Positions 53,372 through 62,435 of a stretch of 64,000 bases of DNA are shown here, piece by piece. Numbering within the stretch: position 1 is the stretch's first letter; the number at the start of each line of letters is the position of its first letter. The stretch covers positions 45,210 through 109,209 of the forward strand of contig ONRP01000025.1 in the NCBI GenBank assembly GCA_900320245.1, read 5' to 3'. The notes under the pieces were generated by a model. That model was not told where the DNA came from. It did not search any database and worked only from the letters and a program-made list of their open reading frames with translations. The stretch comes from an uncultured Prevotellaceae bacterium (GTDB lineage Bacteria; Bacteroidota; Bacteroidia; Bacteroidales; Muribaculaceae). Made by a program: the position numbers and the translations under genes.

Positions 53372-54436
53372 TTGACAACGGCGGTACTCATATCGGGAGG
53401 CGTGGACAGCGCTGTGGTGGTTCACCTGCTCAAGGAGCGGGGCGAGGACCTGCACCTGTTTTACATCCGCATCGGCATGGACAATGACGAGGGCGACTGC
53501 AGCGCCGAGGAGGACATCGAGATGTGCACCCTGATTGCGCATCGCTACGGCTTGCCGCTCGATGTGGTCTCGCTGCACGAGGAGTACTGGGACCACGTCA
53601 TGGATTATGCCCTGCGCACCGTCAAGGCCGGTCTCACGCCCAACCCCGACATGATGTGCAACCGCATGATCAAGTTCGGCTTCTTTGAGCAGCGCTGGGG
53701 CAAGGACTTTGACCAGACGGCGACGGGCCATTATGCCACGACCGAGGTCATCGACGGCGTGAAATATCTGGCCACGGCAGTCGACCCTGTCAAGGACCAG
53801 ACCGACTTCCTGGCACAGATCACCTATGAGCAACTGCAGCATGTCATCTTCCCCATCGGCTCGATGCCCAAGGAAGAGGTGAGGCGCATCGCCGAGCAGG
53901 CCCACCTGCCCAACGCCCACCGTCGTGACAGCCAGGGCATCTGCTTCCTGGGGCAGATTGACTACAACGATTTCATCCGCCGCCACCTGGGCGAGCGTCC
54001 CGGTCCCATCATCGAGTTGGAGACGGGCCGCAAACTGGGCGAGCACCGCGGCTACTGGTTCCACACCATCGGTCAGCGCAAGGGCTTGGGCCTGAGCGGC
54101 GGACCGTGGTATGTCGTGCGCAAGAATGTGGACGACAACGTCATCTATGTGTCCAACGGCTACGGCACTGCCAAGCAGTATGGCCGCACGTTGAACCTCG
54201 ACGAGATGCACTTCATCTCGGGCAACCCATGGGAAGGCGTGGAGGGTCCTGTGGACATTATGTTCAAGAACCGCCACACGCCCCACATCATGCGGGGTAA
54301 GTTCTGCCGCACCGGCGAGCGCCAGTGGGTCATCGAGAGCGAGGAGGACGTGCAGGGCATCGCCCCGGGCCAGTTCGCCGTCATCTACGACCCGCAGGGC
54401 CATCTGTGCTACGGCAGCGGCATTATTACTGGTTAA
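53372..54436 (+). CDS. mnmA: tRNA-specific 2-thiouridylase MnmA
   Basis: 354 residues. Transfers sulfur to U34 of tRNA(Lys, Glu, Gln) using ATP. The PP-loop SGGVDSAVVVHLL (about 8-20) is intact, the first catalytic Cys is in PNPDMMCNRMIKFG, the second in SQGICFLGQIDY, and the tRNA-contact HTIGQRKGLGLSGGPWYVV is present. The start is taken as TTG at 53372; upstream in-frame codons back to the stop at 53339 offer only ATA, ATC or CTG, so no ATG start exists. The stop codon TAA lies within a 7-bp repeat array. Confidence 0.93.
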   Translation: MTTAVLISGGVDSAVVVHLLKERGEDLHLFYIRIGMDNDEGDCSAEEDIEMCTLIAHRYGLPLDVVSLHEEYWDHVMDYALRTVKAGLTPNPDMMCNRMIKFGFFEQRWGKDFDQTATGHYATTEVIDGVKYLATAVDPVKDQTDFLAQITYEQLQHVIFPIGSMPKEEVRRIAEQAHLPNAHRRDSQGICFLGQIDYNDFIRRHLGERPGPIIELETGRKLGEHRGYWFHTIGQRKGLGLSGGPWYVVRKNVDDNVIYVSNGYGTAKQYGRTLNLDEMHFISGNPWEGVEGPVDIMFKNRHTPHIMRGKFCRTGERQWVIESEEDVQGIAPGQFAVIYDPQGHLCYGSGIITG

Positions 54437-54458
54437 AGGTTACAGGTTAAAGTTTAGA
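54431..54458. repeat. 7-bp array overlapping the mnmA stop codon
   Basis: GGTTAAA, GGTTACA, GGTTAAA, then GTTTAGAG. The first TAA is the mnmA stop codon (54434-54436). The array fills the gap to the next gene. Confidence 0.7.
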
Positions 54459-54467
54459 GATTTCGAT

Positions 54468-55067
54468 ATGGAGGAATACGAGAAGTTGATAGCATTGAAG
54501 GTGCTGGGCATCACGCGCAGCGAGGTGCAGCCCGGGGCTTATGCCCTGTTGCTGGAGAACGCCGACAGCACCCCCGACGAGGCACGCCGCATCCCCATCG
54601 TGGTGGGGGCCGCCGAAGCGCAGTCCATCGCCGTGCACATGGAGCAGGTGGTGCCTTCGCGTCCGTTGACCCACGATTTGTTCGTCTCGTTGTTCCATGC
54701 CTACGGCATCGAGTTGAAGCAGGTGGTCATCTACAGTTTCAAGGACGGTGTGTTTGCCGCCAAACTGTTTGTCACCAATGGTCCGTTAGAGGTCCAGATT
54801 GACTCGCGCACCAGCGATGCCATCGCCATCGCCCTGCGCACCGGGGCGCCCGTCTTCACCACCCCCGAGGTGATGGAACTCACCAGTTACGAGTGGCGGC
54901 GCGACGGCGAGTACAAGCCGCAGCGTCCCGTGCGTCTCGAGGACCTGCCCGTCGACAAGTTGGAGCGCCGCATGCAGCACTATGTCGACCTGGAGCAGTA
55001 TGAGAAGGCCGCGCGCATCCAAAAAATCATCGCCCAGAAGACTAATCCCTCGCAAGGGGATGAGTAA
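54468..55067 (+). CDS. bifunctional nuclease (BFN/DUF151) with C-terminal UVR motif
   Basis: 199 residues. BFN domain about 5-140: RRIPIVVGAAEAQSIAVHME, RPLTHDLFVSLFHAYGIEL, and SRTSDAIAIALRTGAPVF. The C-terminal segment LERRMQHYVDLEQYEKAARI (about 165-184) is a UvrB/UvrC-type motif, a helical hairpin for protein contacts. BFN proteins have reported RNase/DNase activity in plants and bacteria; the combination with UVR is usual in Bacteroidota and actinobacteria. The role is probably in nucleic acid quality control. Confidence 0.88.
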   Translation: MEEYEKLIALKVLGITRSEVQPGAYALLLENADSTPDEARRIPIVVGAAEAQSIAVHMEQVVPSRPLTHDLFVSLFHAYGIELKQVVIYSFKDGVFAAKLFVTNGPLEVQIDSRTSDAIAIALRTGAPVFTTPEVMELTSYEWRRDGEYKPQRPVRLEDLPVDKLERRMQHYVDLEQYEKAARIQKIIAQKTNPSQGDE

Positions 55068-55083
55068 TTCGGTGCTTTTTTAC

Positions 55084-55091
55084 TAACTTTG
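55084..55091 (+). promoter_or_regulatory. candidate promoter -7 element of the nucleoside permease
   Basis: TAACTTTG fits TAnnTTTG; no clear -33. Leader about 30-35 nt, A/T-rich. Confidence 0.45.
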
Positions 55092-55128
55092 TAGGTTGAA
55101 AATATCAATTTTTAAAATATAGGTTCTT

Positions 55129-56454
55129 ATGAAAAATCTGAAGTTAAGACTCATCGTAATGAATTTCCTGGAGTTCGCCGTGTGGGGCGCTTACCTCACC
55201 TGCATGGGCAACTATCTGGGAAAAGCCGGTATGGGTAACGAGATCGCGTGGTTCTATGCCATCCAGGGTATCGTGTCCATCTTCATGCCCACCCTCATGG
55301 GTATCGTGGCCGACAAGTACATCCAGCCCCAGCGTCTGCTGGGCATCTGCCATGCCATCGCAGGTATGGCGATGATCGGGCTGGCCTACATGGGTATGGC
55401 CAATCCAATGCCTAACAAAGTCGCGTTCATTACCCTCTACACGCTGAGTGTGGCCTTCTACATGCCCACGCTGGCGCTGTCCAACACGGTGGCATTCACC
55501 ATCCTCAAGGAGAACGGCATGGACACCGAGAAGGACTTCCCGCCCATCCGTGTGTTCGGTACCATTGGCTTTATCGCCACGATGTGGTTTGTCAACTGCG
55601 CGTTTATTGACAACGGCAGTTTCGGCTTCACGATTGGTGAGAATGCCAACAAGTTCCAGTACACCTACATGCAGTTCATGGTATCAGGCCTGTTGAGCCT
55701 CGTGCTGTTTGTATACTGCCTGACCTTGCCTGCCTGCCGTCTGGTGAAGAAAGAAGCCAAGTCGCTTGTTGAATCGCTTGGCTTGAATGCGTTCAAGTTG
55801 TTCAAGACCAAAAAGATGGCGATGTTCTTCATCTTCTCGGCTATGCTGGGCATGTCGCTGCAGGTGACCAACGGCTTTGCTACGCCCTACCTGACGCACT
55901 TCAAGAGCGATCCCGCGATGGCCGACTCCTTCGGCGCCAACAACGCCACGATGCTCGTGTCGCTCTCGCAGATTGCCGAGGCACTGTGCATCTTGCTGAT
56001 TCCGTTCTTCCTGAAGCGCTACGGTATCAAGGTGGTGATGCTGATTGCCATGTTCGCTTGGGTATTGAGGTTCTTCTTCTTCGGTGCCGGCAACCCGGCC
56101 TTCCCCGGTGTCATCCTCATCGTGCTGTCGTGCCTGGTCTATGGTGTTGCATTTGACTTCTTCAACGTCTCGGGCGGCATCTTTGTGGACAAGGAGTGTG
56201 ATCCCGACATCAAGGCATCGGCCCAGGGTCTGTTCATGCTGATGACCAATGGCTTGGGTGCCACCATCGGTACGCTGGCCGCCGGTGCCATCGTCAACAG
56301 CCTGTGCCACTGGACCGAAGACGGCTTCCTCGTAGGCAACACCGCTACCAGTTGGAGCACCGCATGGTACATCTTCGCCGGCTTTGCCCTGGTAGTAGCC
56401 GTGTCGTTCATGTTCCTGTTCAAGTACAAACACGTCCGCGAAGAGAAGAAGTGA
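55129..56454 (+). CDS. nucleoside:H+ symporter family permease (NupG-like)
   Basis: 441-residue major-facilitator protein with 12 helices. The opening RLIVMNFLEFAVWGAYLTCM and the segments FYAIQGIVSIFMPTLMGIVAD and RVFGTIGFIATMWFVNC are typical of the nucleoside:proton symporter branch. The C-terminal half contains DFFNVSGGIFVDKECDPDIK and SAQGLFMLMTNGLGATIG. It should import nucleosides, using the proton gradient that the complex I block could build. Confidence 0.88.
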   Translation: MKNLKLRLIVMNFLEFAVWGAYLTCMGNYLGKAGMGNEIAWFYAIQGIVSIFMPTLMGIVADKYIQPQRLLGICHAIAGMAMIGLAYMGMANPMPNKVAFITLYTLSVAFYMPTLALSNTVAFTILKENGMDTEKDFPPIRVFGTIGFIATMWFVNCAFIDNGSFGFTIGENANKFQYTYMQFMVSGLLSLVLFVYCLTLPACRLVKKEAKSLVESLGLNAFKLFKTKKMAMFFIFSAMLGMSLQVTNGFATPYLTHFKSDPAMADSFGANNATMLVSLSQIAEALCILLIPFFLKRYGIKVVMLIAMFAWVLRFFFFGAGNPAFPGVILIVLSCLVYGVAFDFFNVSGGIFVDKECDPDIKASAQGLFMLMTNGLGATIGTLAAGAIVNSLCHWTEDGFLVGNTATSWSTAWYIFAGFALVVAVSFMFLFKYKHVREEKK

Positions 56455-56503
56455 CCCTGTGGCCGCGGCATAGCCACGGCACAGGAGAACCAACAGATAG
56501 ACA

Positions 56504-57226
56504 ATGCACCGTTTCTATTGTCCTGACATAGCCGACACGTTGACGCTGGGCGAGGAGGATTCCAAGCACTGCGTCAAGGTGCTGCGCATGGGCGAGGGCG
56601 ACACCATCGAGGTGGTGGACGGAAACGGGACCCTATACACCTGTCGCATCACGATGGCGCATCCCAAGCGGTGCGCCGTCGAGGTGACAGAGCGCATGCA
56701 GCAGCCCCCGCACTGGGGGCACCGCATTGTGCTGGGCGTGGCGCCCACCAAGAACCTGGACCGCATCGAGTGGCTCGTCGAGAAGTGCGTCGAGATGGGT
56801 GTGGACCGCATCATCCCGCTGCGCTGCCACAACAGCGAGCGCACGGTGTTGAAAACCGAGCGCCTCAAGAAAATCATGGTCTCGGCCATGAAACAGTCGC
56901 TCAAGGCGACCCTGCCGCTGCTCGATGAGATGACGCCCGTGGCCCAGGTGCTGGCCGAGCCCTTTGAGGGCACGCGCTGCATCGCCTACTGTGACGAGCA
57001 ACTGCCGCGCGGGCAACGCCTCACGCTGACGGGCGTCTACCGACCCGGCCAGGACGTGATGGTGCTTATCGGACCCGAGGGCGACTTCAGCCCCGAGGAG
57101 GTGCAGGCTGCCCGCGACGCGGGTTTCATGCCCGTGACGCTGGGTGAGAGCCGCCTGCGCACCGAGACCGCCGGCATGATGGCAGTGGCTGCTATTCACA
57201 CTTTGGATTCAAAGCGTGAAGTTTAG
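56504..57226 (+). CDS. rsmE: 16S rRNA (uracil1498-N3)-methyltransferase
   Basis: 240 residues of the SPOUT methyltransferase family. N-terminal PUA-like domain about 1-70 (MHRFYCPDIADTLTLGEED). The knotted SAM-binding domain has APTKNLDRIEWLVEKCVEMG, SERTVLKTERLKKIM, and the knot motif LIGPEGDFSPEEV followed by LGESRLRTETAGMMAV. Complete and of normal length. The TAG stop codon is inside the first TTTAGAG repeat of the following array. Confidence 0.95.
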   Translation: MHRFYCPDIADTLTLGEEDSKHCVKVLRMGEGDTIEVVDGNGTLYTCRITMAHPKRCAVEVTERMQQPPHWGHRIVLGVAPTKNLDRIEWLVEKCVEMGVDRIIPLRCHNSERTVLKTERLKKIMVSAMKQSLKATLPLLDEMTPVAQVLAEPFEGTRCIAYCDEQLPRGQRLTLTGVYRPGQDVMVLIGPEGDFSPEEVQAARDAGFMPVTLGESRLRTETAGMMAVAAIHTLDSKREV

Positions 57227-57314
57227 AGTTTAGGGTTTAGGGTTTAGAGAGGATCCAACCGGTGCAACTGGTTTAGAGTTTAGAGAGGACTCGACCGGGC
57301 AACTGATTTTAGAG
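57222..57314. repeat. TTTAGRG 7-bp array with a ~29-bp higher-order unit
   Basis: TTTAGAG, TTTAGGG, TTTAGGG, TTTAGAG (57222-57249), then TTTAGAG twice (57272-57285) and once more (57308-57314). Between them are related spacers with ACCGG and CAACTG words, making two imperfect copies of a longer unit. The first TAG is the rsmE stop codon. Confidence 0.75.
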
Positions 57315-57337
57315 AGAATTAATTGAGAACAAAGAAT

Positions 57338-58150
57338 ATGTTGAAAGAATTGCTGTCGTCGCCGAACTTCTTCCTGCTCGCCGGTCCGTGTGTGATCGAG
57401 GGCGAGGAGATGGCGATGGATATTGCCGAGAAGGCGCTGAAGATAACCCAGTCGCTGGGTATTCCATACGTTTTCAAGGGCAGTTACCGCAAGGCCAACC
57501 GCTCCCGTATGGACTCGTTCACCGGCATCGGTGACGAGAAGGCGCTGCGCATCCTGCGCAAGGTGGGCGAGACCTTCAAGATTCCTGTGGTGACCGATAT
57601 CCACGAGCCTGTCGAGGCCGATATTGCCGCCGAGTATGTCGACGTGCTGCAGATTCCCGCCTTCCTGTGCCGCCAGACCGAACTGCTGGTTGCCGCCGCC
57701 CACACGGGACGCGTGGTGAACATCAAGAAGGGGCAGTTCCTGGCTCCCGAATCGATGCGCTTTGCCGTGCAGAAGGTGGTTGACGCCGGCAACGACCAGG
57801 TGACTATTACCGAGCGCGGCACCACCTTCGGCTATCAGGACCTGGTGGTGGACTTCCGCGGTGTGCCGGTGATGCAGGCCTTTGCGCCCGTCATTGTCGA
57901 CATCACCCACGGCCTGCAGCAGCCCAACCAGGGTGGGGGAGTGACGGGCGGCCGTCCCGAACTCATCGAGACCCTGGCGCGTGCCGCCATCGCCAGCGGT
58001 GCCGACGGCCTGTTTCTCGAGACCCATCAGGACCCCTCGGTGGCCAAGAGCGACGGCGCCAACATGCTCCGCCTCGACCTGCTTGAAGGCCTGCTGACGC
58101 GTCTGTCACGCCTCAAGGCCGCCATCAACGAGATAGACAACAAGTATTAA
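57338..58150 (+). CDS. kdsA: 3-deoxy-8-phosphooctulonate synthase
   Basis: 270 residues. Condenses arabinose 5-phosphate with phosphoenolpyruvate to KDO 8-phosphate for lipopolysaccharide. Motifs LAGPCVIEGEE (residues about 15-25), FKGSYRKANRSRMDSF, PVVTDIHE, ITERGTTFGYQDLVVD and FLETHQDP are intact. The Cys of AGPC, where E. coli has Asn, marks the metal-dependent class. ATG at 57338 is preferred to an upstream TTG. Followed by a TPR protein and tamL, both envelope-related. Confidence 0.96.
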   Translation: MLKELLSSPNFFLLAGPCVIEGEEMAMDIAEKALKITQSLGIPYVFKGSYRKANRSRMDSFTGIGDEKALRILRKVGETFKIPVVTDIHEPVEADIAAEYVDVLQIPAFLCRQTELLVAAAHTGRVVNIKKGQFLAPESMRFAVQKVVDAGNDQVTITERGTTFGYQDLVVDFRGVPVMQAFAPVIVDITHGLQQPNQGGGVTGGRPELIETLARAAIASGADGLFLETHQDPSVAKSDGANMLRLDLLEGLLTRLSRLKAAINEIDNKY

Positions 58151-58183
58151 TCGCGAAAACCGTTTTTACTACACGATAACACT

Positions 58184-59764
58184 ATGAAGACAAGAAAGTT
58201 TGTCCTTGCTTTGGTCCTTGCCGTGAGTGGCATGACCCTCATGGCCCAGAGCAGCGATGCCGTGGTCCGCGACAAGTTGACCTCGGCGGTGATGAAGGTC
58301 TATGACGACCATCTCGCCCAGAATCCCAACGACTACAACACGTTGTTTGCCCGTGCCCACCAGCACTACTATAACGGCAACTACACCGCAGCCCTGGCCG
58401 ACGTCAACCAGGCGATGCTGCTCACGCCCAAGACCGACAAGGAATTGCGCTTTGACGAGTACATCCTGCGTGCCCGCATCAGCGATGCCCGCCACGACTA
58501 TGGCACTGAACTGGCCGACCTGCGTCTGGCCCAGGAACTGGAGCCCAAGTCGCTGGCTTGCACCGACATGATTGCCAAGGCCAACCTGAAGACCGGCAAC
58601 CTCGACGCTGCCGAGAAGGCCTTCAAGACCATCCTGCGCGCCGAGTCGATGAACTATGACGCGATGTACGGCATGGCCCAGGTGGAACTGGCCCGAGGCA
58701 ACGGCAAGGCTGCCATCGAGCAGGCGTCCAAGGCTGTCGACCTGTTCCGTGCCGAGCCGCAGGTCTATGTCAACCGTGCCGACATCTATGCCCGCCAGGG
58801 TGATGTCAACTCGGCAGTGTTTGACCTGTTGCAGGGTATGGCTGTGGGCGACGGCGGTATTGCCGCACAGCGCCTGTTCGACCTGAGCGACACCAACTAC
58901 GACGGCGTGATGGGCGCCCTCGCCTCACTGGCCGAGCAGAGCACCGACGGCGGCGGCATTTACCGCTTCCTGCGTGCCAACATCGCGATGGACCACTTGC
59001 GCTTTAACGAGGCCCTGACCGACCTGCAGGCCATCAAGAGCCGCCACCTGTATGAGAGCCCCACGGTGGACTACAACATCGGCAAGTGCTGCCTGGAGTT
59101 GGGCCGCTTTGACGAGGCTGTCACCCATGTGGACAATGCCATGACACAAGACCCGTCCCAACCCGAATATTTCGTGACCAAGGCCAAAGCCGAGTTCTAT
59201 GCCGGCGATGGCGGCAACTATGATGCCGCGATGCAGACGCTCAAGCGCTGCTCGTCGTTCGCCCCGCAGTATGTACCCATGCTGCTGGCCAAGGCCTCGC
59301 TGCTCAGCCACCAGGGTAAGGATATGGAAGCCCTGGGCTACCTGAATGCCGCCGTGGCCAACGACCCGACCGACGCCGAGGCCCTGCTGGCCCGCGCCCT
59401 GCTGTTCAAGCGCATCGACAACATGAATCTCGCTGTTAAGGACATGAACACGATGACGCTGCTCAGCGACGACGTGTATGACCTGAAAGGCTTTGCCTAC
59501 AGTGACCTGGGCCGTGACAGCGATATGTACCGCTGGCTGCAGCAGATAACCGCTACCGATGTGAAGGGCGGTGAGAACTTCTACTATGCTGCCCTGCTCA
59601 TGGCCAGCCGCGGCGACAACTTCAAGGCCATGGAATATCTGCGCAAGGCGATTGACAACGGTTATGGCAGTGCATTCGGCCTGCTCTATGACGACCTGTC
59701 ACCCATCAACCTCAAGTCGTTGCGCAGCGAACCTGCTTTCCAGCAGTTGCAAGTGAAGCCCTAA
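58184..59764 (+). CDS. exported tetratricopeptide-repeat protein
   Basis: 526 residues with a signal peptide (about 1-22, ending LMAQ). About ten TPR-type helical hairpins span the protein: TLFARAHQHYYNGNYTAALA, DAMYGMAQVELARGNGKAAI, VDYNIGKCCLELGRFDEAVT and ALLARALLFKRIDNMNLAVK. Ends with a Sel1-like NFKAMEYLRKAIDNGYGSAF. Likely a periplasmic scaffold. Starts 33 bases after kdsA and precedes tamL by 25 bases, so it may help outer-membrane assembly (inference). Confidence 0.88.
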   Translation: MKTRKFVLALVLAVSGMTLMAQSSDAVVRDKLTSAVMKVYDDHLAQNPNDYNTLFARAHQHYYNGNYTAALADVNQAMLLTPKTDKELRFDEYILRARISDARHDYGTELADLRLAQELEPKSLACTDMIAKANLKTGNLDAAEKAFKTILRAESMNYDAMYGMAQVELARGNGKAAIEQASKAVDLFRAEPQVYVNRADIYARQGDVNSAVFDLLQGMAVGDGGIAAQRLFDLSDTNYDGVMGALASLAEQSTDGGGIYRFLRANIAMDHLRFNEALTDLQAIKSRHLYESPTVDYNIGKCCLELGRFDEAVTHVDNAMTQDPSQPEYFVTKAKAEFYAGDGGNYDAAMQTLKRCSSFAPQYVPMLLAKASLLSHQGKDMEALGYLNAAVANDPTDAEALLARALLFKRIDNMNLAVKDMNTMTLLSDDVYDLKGFAYSDLGRDSDMYRWLQQITATDVKGGENFYYAALLMASRGDNFKAMEYLRKAIDNGYGSAFGLLYDDLSPINLKSLRSEPAFQQLQVKP

Positions 59765-59789
59765 CGGCATTGAGTCCCGGGTCTTGGCA

Positions 59790-62129
59790 ATGAGGGCATT
59801 ACCGTCGAGGATATTGGCATTGTGCGCTGTGGCCATGGTGGCTGCAGCGCTGGTGTCGTCATGCTCGTCGACCAAACATGTGCCCCAGGGCCAACTGTTG
59901 CTCGACAAGGTGAAAATCCACATCAATGACCCGCATAGCGCCGTCGAGACCTCACAACTGTACAACTACCTGCGCCAGAACGCCAACCATCGTGTGCTCG
60001 GCGGCATCAAACTGCAGTTGGCCATCTACAATATGTCGGGCCGTGACAGTTCCAACTGGTTCAACCGCTGGATTCAGCGTGTGGGCACGCCGCCGGTCAT
60101 CTATGACAGCACGCTCACCAGTGCCAGCGTCGAGCAGTTGCACATGGCCTTGAGCAACCGCGGCTTCATGAACAACACGGTGACTAGCAACGTCGAGACC
60201 GACAGCGCCAAGCGCAAGGCCCGCGTGAACTATGACGTCACGCTGGGCGAGCCCTACTACATCCGCTCTATTGCCTACGACATCTCGGACGAGGACATCC
60301 GCGACATCGTCCTGGCCGACACGACGCGCTATGCCGTGCGTAGCGGCGACCTGCTCAACTATACCCGCCTGGACGAGTGGCGCGACGAGATTACCGAGAT
60401 ATTGCGCAACCACGGCTACTATGCCTTCAATAAGGAGTATATCACCTTCATGGCCGACACGGCTGCCGACAGCCGTGCCGTGGACCTCACGCTCAACACG
60501 CGTGAGCCCTACCTGAACGAGCACATGCCCTATTACACCGAGCACGAGCCCTTCTACGTGCGCGACGTGGTCTATGTCACCAACTACGACCCCGTGTCGA
60601 TGCACGACGGGTTGTGGGGCGCCGACACCGTCGAAATCTCGGGCGGCGTCAAGGTGATTGAGGATGCCGAACGTTACCTGCGTCCCAGCGTGCTGGATGA
60701 GTGCAACCACATCGAGCCTGGAACCCTGTACAATGCCGAGGCCATCAGCCGCACCTACCGCGCGCTGAGCCGTCTGGGCGTCATCAAGCAGATCAACATC
60801 GACGTGCGTCCCGTCGGCGAGATCGACGGCGTGCTCATGGTCGATGCCTTCGTGCTGCTGCAGCCCGATAGCGAGCAGTCGGTCTCGGTGTCGCTCGAGG
60901 GCACCAACAGCGAGGGTGACCTGGGATTTGGCGTGGGGCTGGACTACGAGCACCGCAACATCTTCAAGGGGTCGGAGACGCTCAGCGGCAAGTTCAAGGT
61001 GTCCTATGAGAGCATCTCGGGTAACCTGGGCGGACTGATCAACAACAACTACAGCGAGTACTCTACCGAGTGGGGCATCACCTTCCCCAAATTCATGGCA
61101 CCGCTGCTGCAACGCTCGTTCAAGCGCAAGATACAGGCTTCTACTGCCTTCACCCTCAATTTCGACTACCAGGCGCGGCCCGAGTACACCCGCGTCATTG
61201 CCGGTGGAGCGTGGCGCTACCAGTGGACCGAACGCCACCGCCGCCTGGCCCACACGCTCACGCTGGCCGACCTGAGCGTCATCAGTGTGCCCAAGTACAA
61301 CAAAGATCTGAGAGAGCGCATCAATCCCTTGCTGTGGTACTACAGTTACGAGGACCACTTGATCCTGCGCATGGGCTACAACTTCTACCGTACCAACAAG
61401 GCCGAGATGAACGTGCTGCAGATGGATCGCTTCCAGCGCAACGTGTTCACCATTCGCGCCAATATCGAGACGGCCGGCAACCTGCTCTACGGCCTGTCTA
61501 AACTCTCGCACCAGGAACCTGACTCTACCGGCAGTTACAGGGCCCTGGGCATCCGCTACTCGCAGTATGTCAAGGCCAATGCCGACTACTCCTTCACCCA
61601 TTACCTGGACCGCCGTCAGAGCATCGCGTTCCATGTCGGGGCAGGCATCGCCGTCCCCTACGGCAACAGCGACGTGCTGCCCTTCGAGAAACGCTTCTAT
61701 AGCGGCGGCGCCAACAGTGTGCGCGGTTGGGGTGTACGCACGTTGGGTCCCGGCAGTTACAATGGCAAAAACCACCTCGAAGACTTCATTATCCAGTGCG
61801 GTGATATCCGCTTTGACCTCAACCTGGAGTACAGGGCCAAACTCTTCTGGGTGGTCGAGTTGGGACTCTTTGTGGACGCGGGCAATATCTGGACCATCAA
61901 GAACTATGTTGACCAGCCCGGCGGCGTGTTCAAGTTCAACAAGTTCTATGAGCAGATAGCCTTTGCCTATGGCGCTGGTATCCGTCTGGATTTCAAGTAC
62001 TTCCTCGTGCGTGTGGATATGGGTATGAAGGCCTATAACCCTGCCAGCGGTCAGGAGCACTGGCCACTGTTCCATCCCAAATTCAAGGACGACAGCGAGT
62101 TCCACTTCTCGGTGGGCTACCCCTTCTGA
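59790..62129 (+). CDS. tamL: TamL-like outer-membrane BamA/TamA-family lipoprotein
   Basis: 779 residues. Starts with a lipoprotein signal, ALVSSCSSTKHVP, lipobox Cys near residue 25. POTRA-like domains (about 30-330) come next, the first clearly around HHxQLYNYLRQNAN-type helix and EPYYIRSIAYDISD. An Omp85 barrel (about 380-779) follows, with the characteristic lid motif SGGANSVRGWGVRTLGPGSY (about 645-664) and a final strand FHFSVGYPF ending in Phe. Lipidated TamA relatives of this kind (TamL) are specific to Bacteroidota and usually work with TamB; no tamB is in the window. ATG at 59790 gives the better signal sequence than the TTG two codons before. Confidence 0.9.
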   Translation: MRALPSRILALCAVAMVAAALVSSCSSTKHVPQGQLLLDKVKIHINDPHSAVETSQLYNYLRQNANHRVLGGIKLQLAIYNMSGRDSSNWFNRWIQRVGTPPVIYDSTLTSASVEQLHMALSNRGFMNNTVTSNVETDSAKRKARVNYDVTLGEPYYIRSIAYDISDEDIRDIVLADTTRYAVRSGDLLNYTRLDEWRDEITEILRNHGYYAFNKEYITFMADTAADSRAVDLTLNTREPYLNEHMPYYTEHEPFYVRDVVYVTNYDPVSMHDGLWGADTVEISGGVKVIEDAERYLRPSVLDECNHIEPGTLYNAEAISRTYRALSRLGVIKQINIDVRPVGEIDGVLMVDAFVLLQPDSEQSVSVSLEGTNSEGDLGFGVGLDYEHRNIFKGSETLSGKFKVSYESISGNLGGLINNNYSEYSTEWGITFPKFMAPLLQRSFKRKIQASTAFTLNFDYQARPEYTRVIAGGAWRYQWTERHRRLAHTLTLADLSVISVPKYNKDLRERINPLLWYYSYEDHLILRMGYNFYRTNKAEMNVLQMDRFQRNVFTIRANIETAGNLLYGLSKLSHQEPDSTGSYRALGIRYSQYVKANADYSFTHYLDRRQSIAFHVGAGIAVPYGNSDVLPFEKRFYSGGANSVRGWGVRTLGPGSYNGKNHLEDFIIQCGDIRFDLNLEYRAKLFWVVELGLFVDAGNIWTIKNYVDQPGGVFKFNKFYEQIAFAYGAGIRLDFKYFLVRVDMGMKAYNPASGQEHWPLFHPKFKDDSEFHFSVGYPF

Positions 62130-62379
62130 TTGAACATTAAACGGGATGCGCTCACAGTAATCAGACTAATCAGTTGCTGGACATTAAACAGGAACCTTGT
62201 ATTTGTCCCGTTCCGGCACCGGGTCTTACCTCCCGCGTGCTGAATGGCTGCATTGCTGTCGACTGCAAAAAAATTGACTAACCTTGGCTGTATCAAGCAT
62301 AAACTTCGTTTTTGTTGGTCTATAGTGAATTTTTTTGCTTTATTTCTTGTTGTACTCTCATTAATAATTTATAATTTTG
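62130..62379. other. gene-free stretch upstream of the adhesin gene
   Basis: About 250 bases without a credible gene. Two copies of CATTAAAC-type words occur (62137 and 62182 regions), and the sequence becomes strongly A/T-rich after 62265. No clean terminator or promoter is identified. Confidence 0.4.
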
Positions 62380-62435
62380 AAGCCTGAAGTAAGATGTTTA
62401 AATTCTTTTTGTTTAACTTTAAATTTTTCAGGCTT
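62380..62435 (+). promoter_or_regulatory. leader stem-loop ending at the adhesin start codon
   Basis: AAGCCTGAA (62380-62388) and TTCAGGCTT (62427-62435) are an exact 9-bp inverted repeat around 38 A/T-rich bases, and the second arm touches the ATG at 62436. If transcription starts upstream, the fold would hide the translation start region. Confidence 0.5.

Noticed and set aside
57222-57249. Telomere sequence (TTTAGGG)
   Set aside because: Only two exact TTTAGGG units within a degenerate 7-bp array in a bacterial chromosome; the resemblance is coincidental.
62380-62435. Invertible promoter (phase-variable switch)
   Set aside because: The inverted arms are only 9 bp and the enclosed segment 38 bp, too short for known Bacteroides invertible promoters, and no recombinase gene is nearby.
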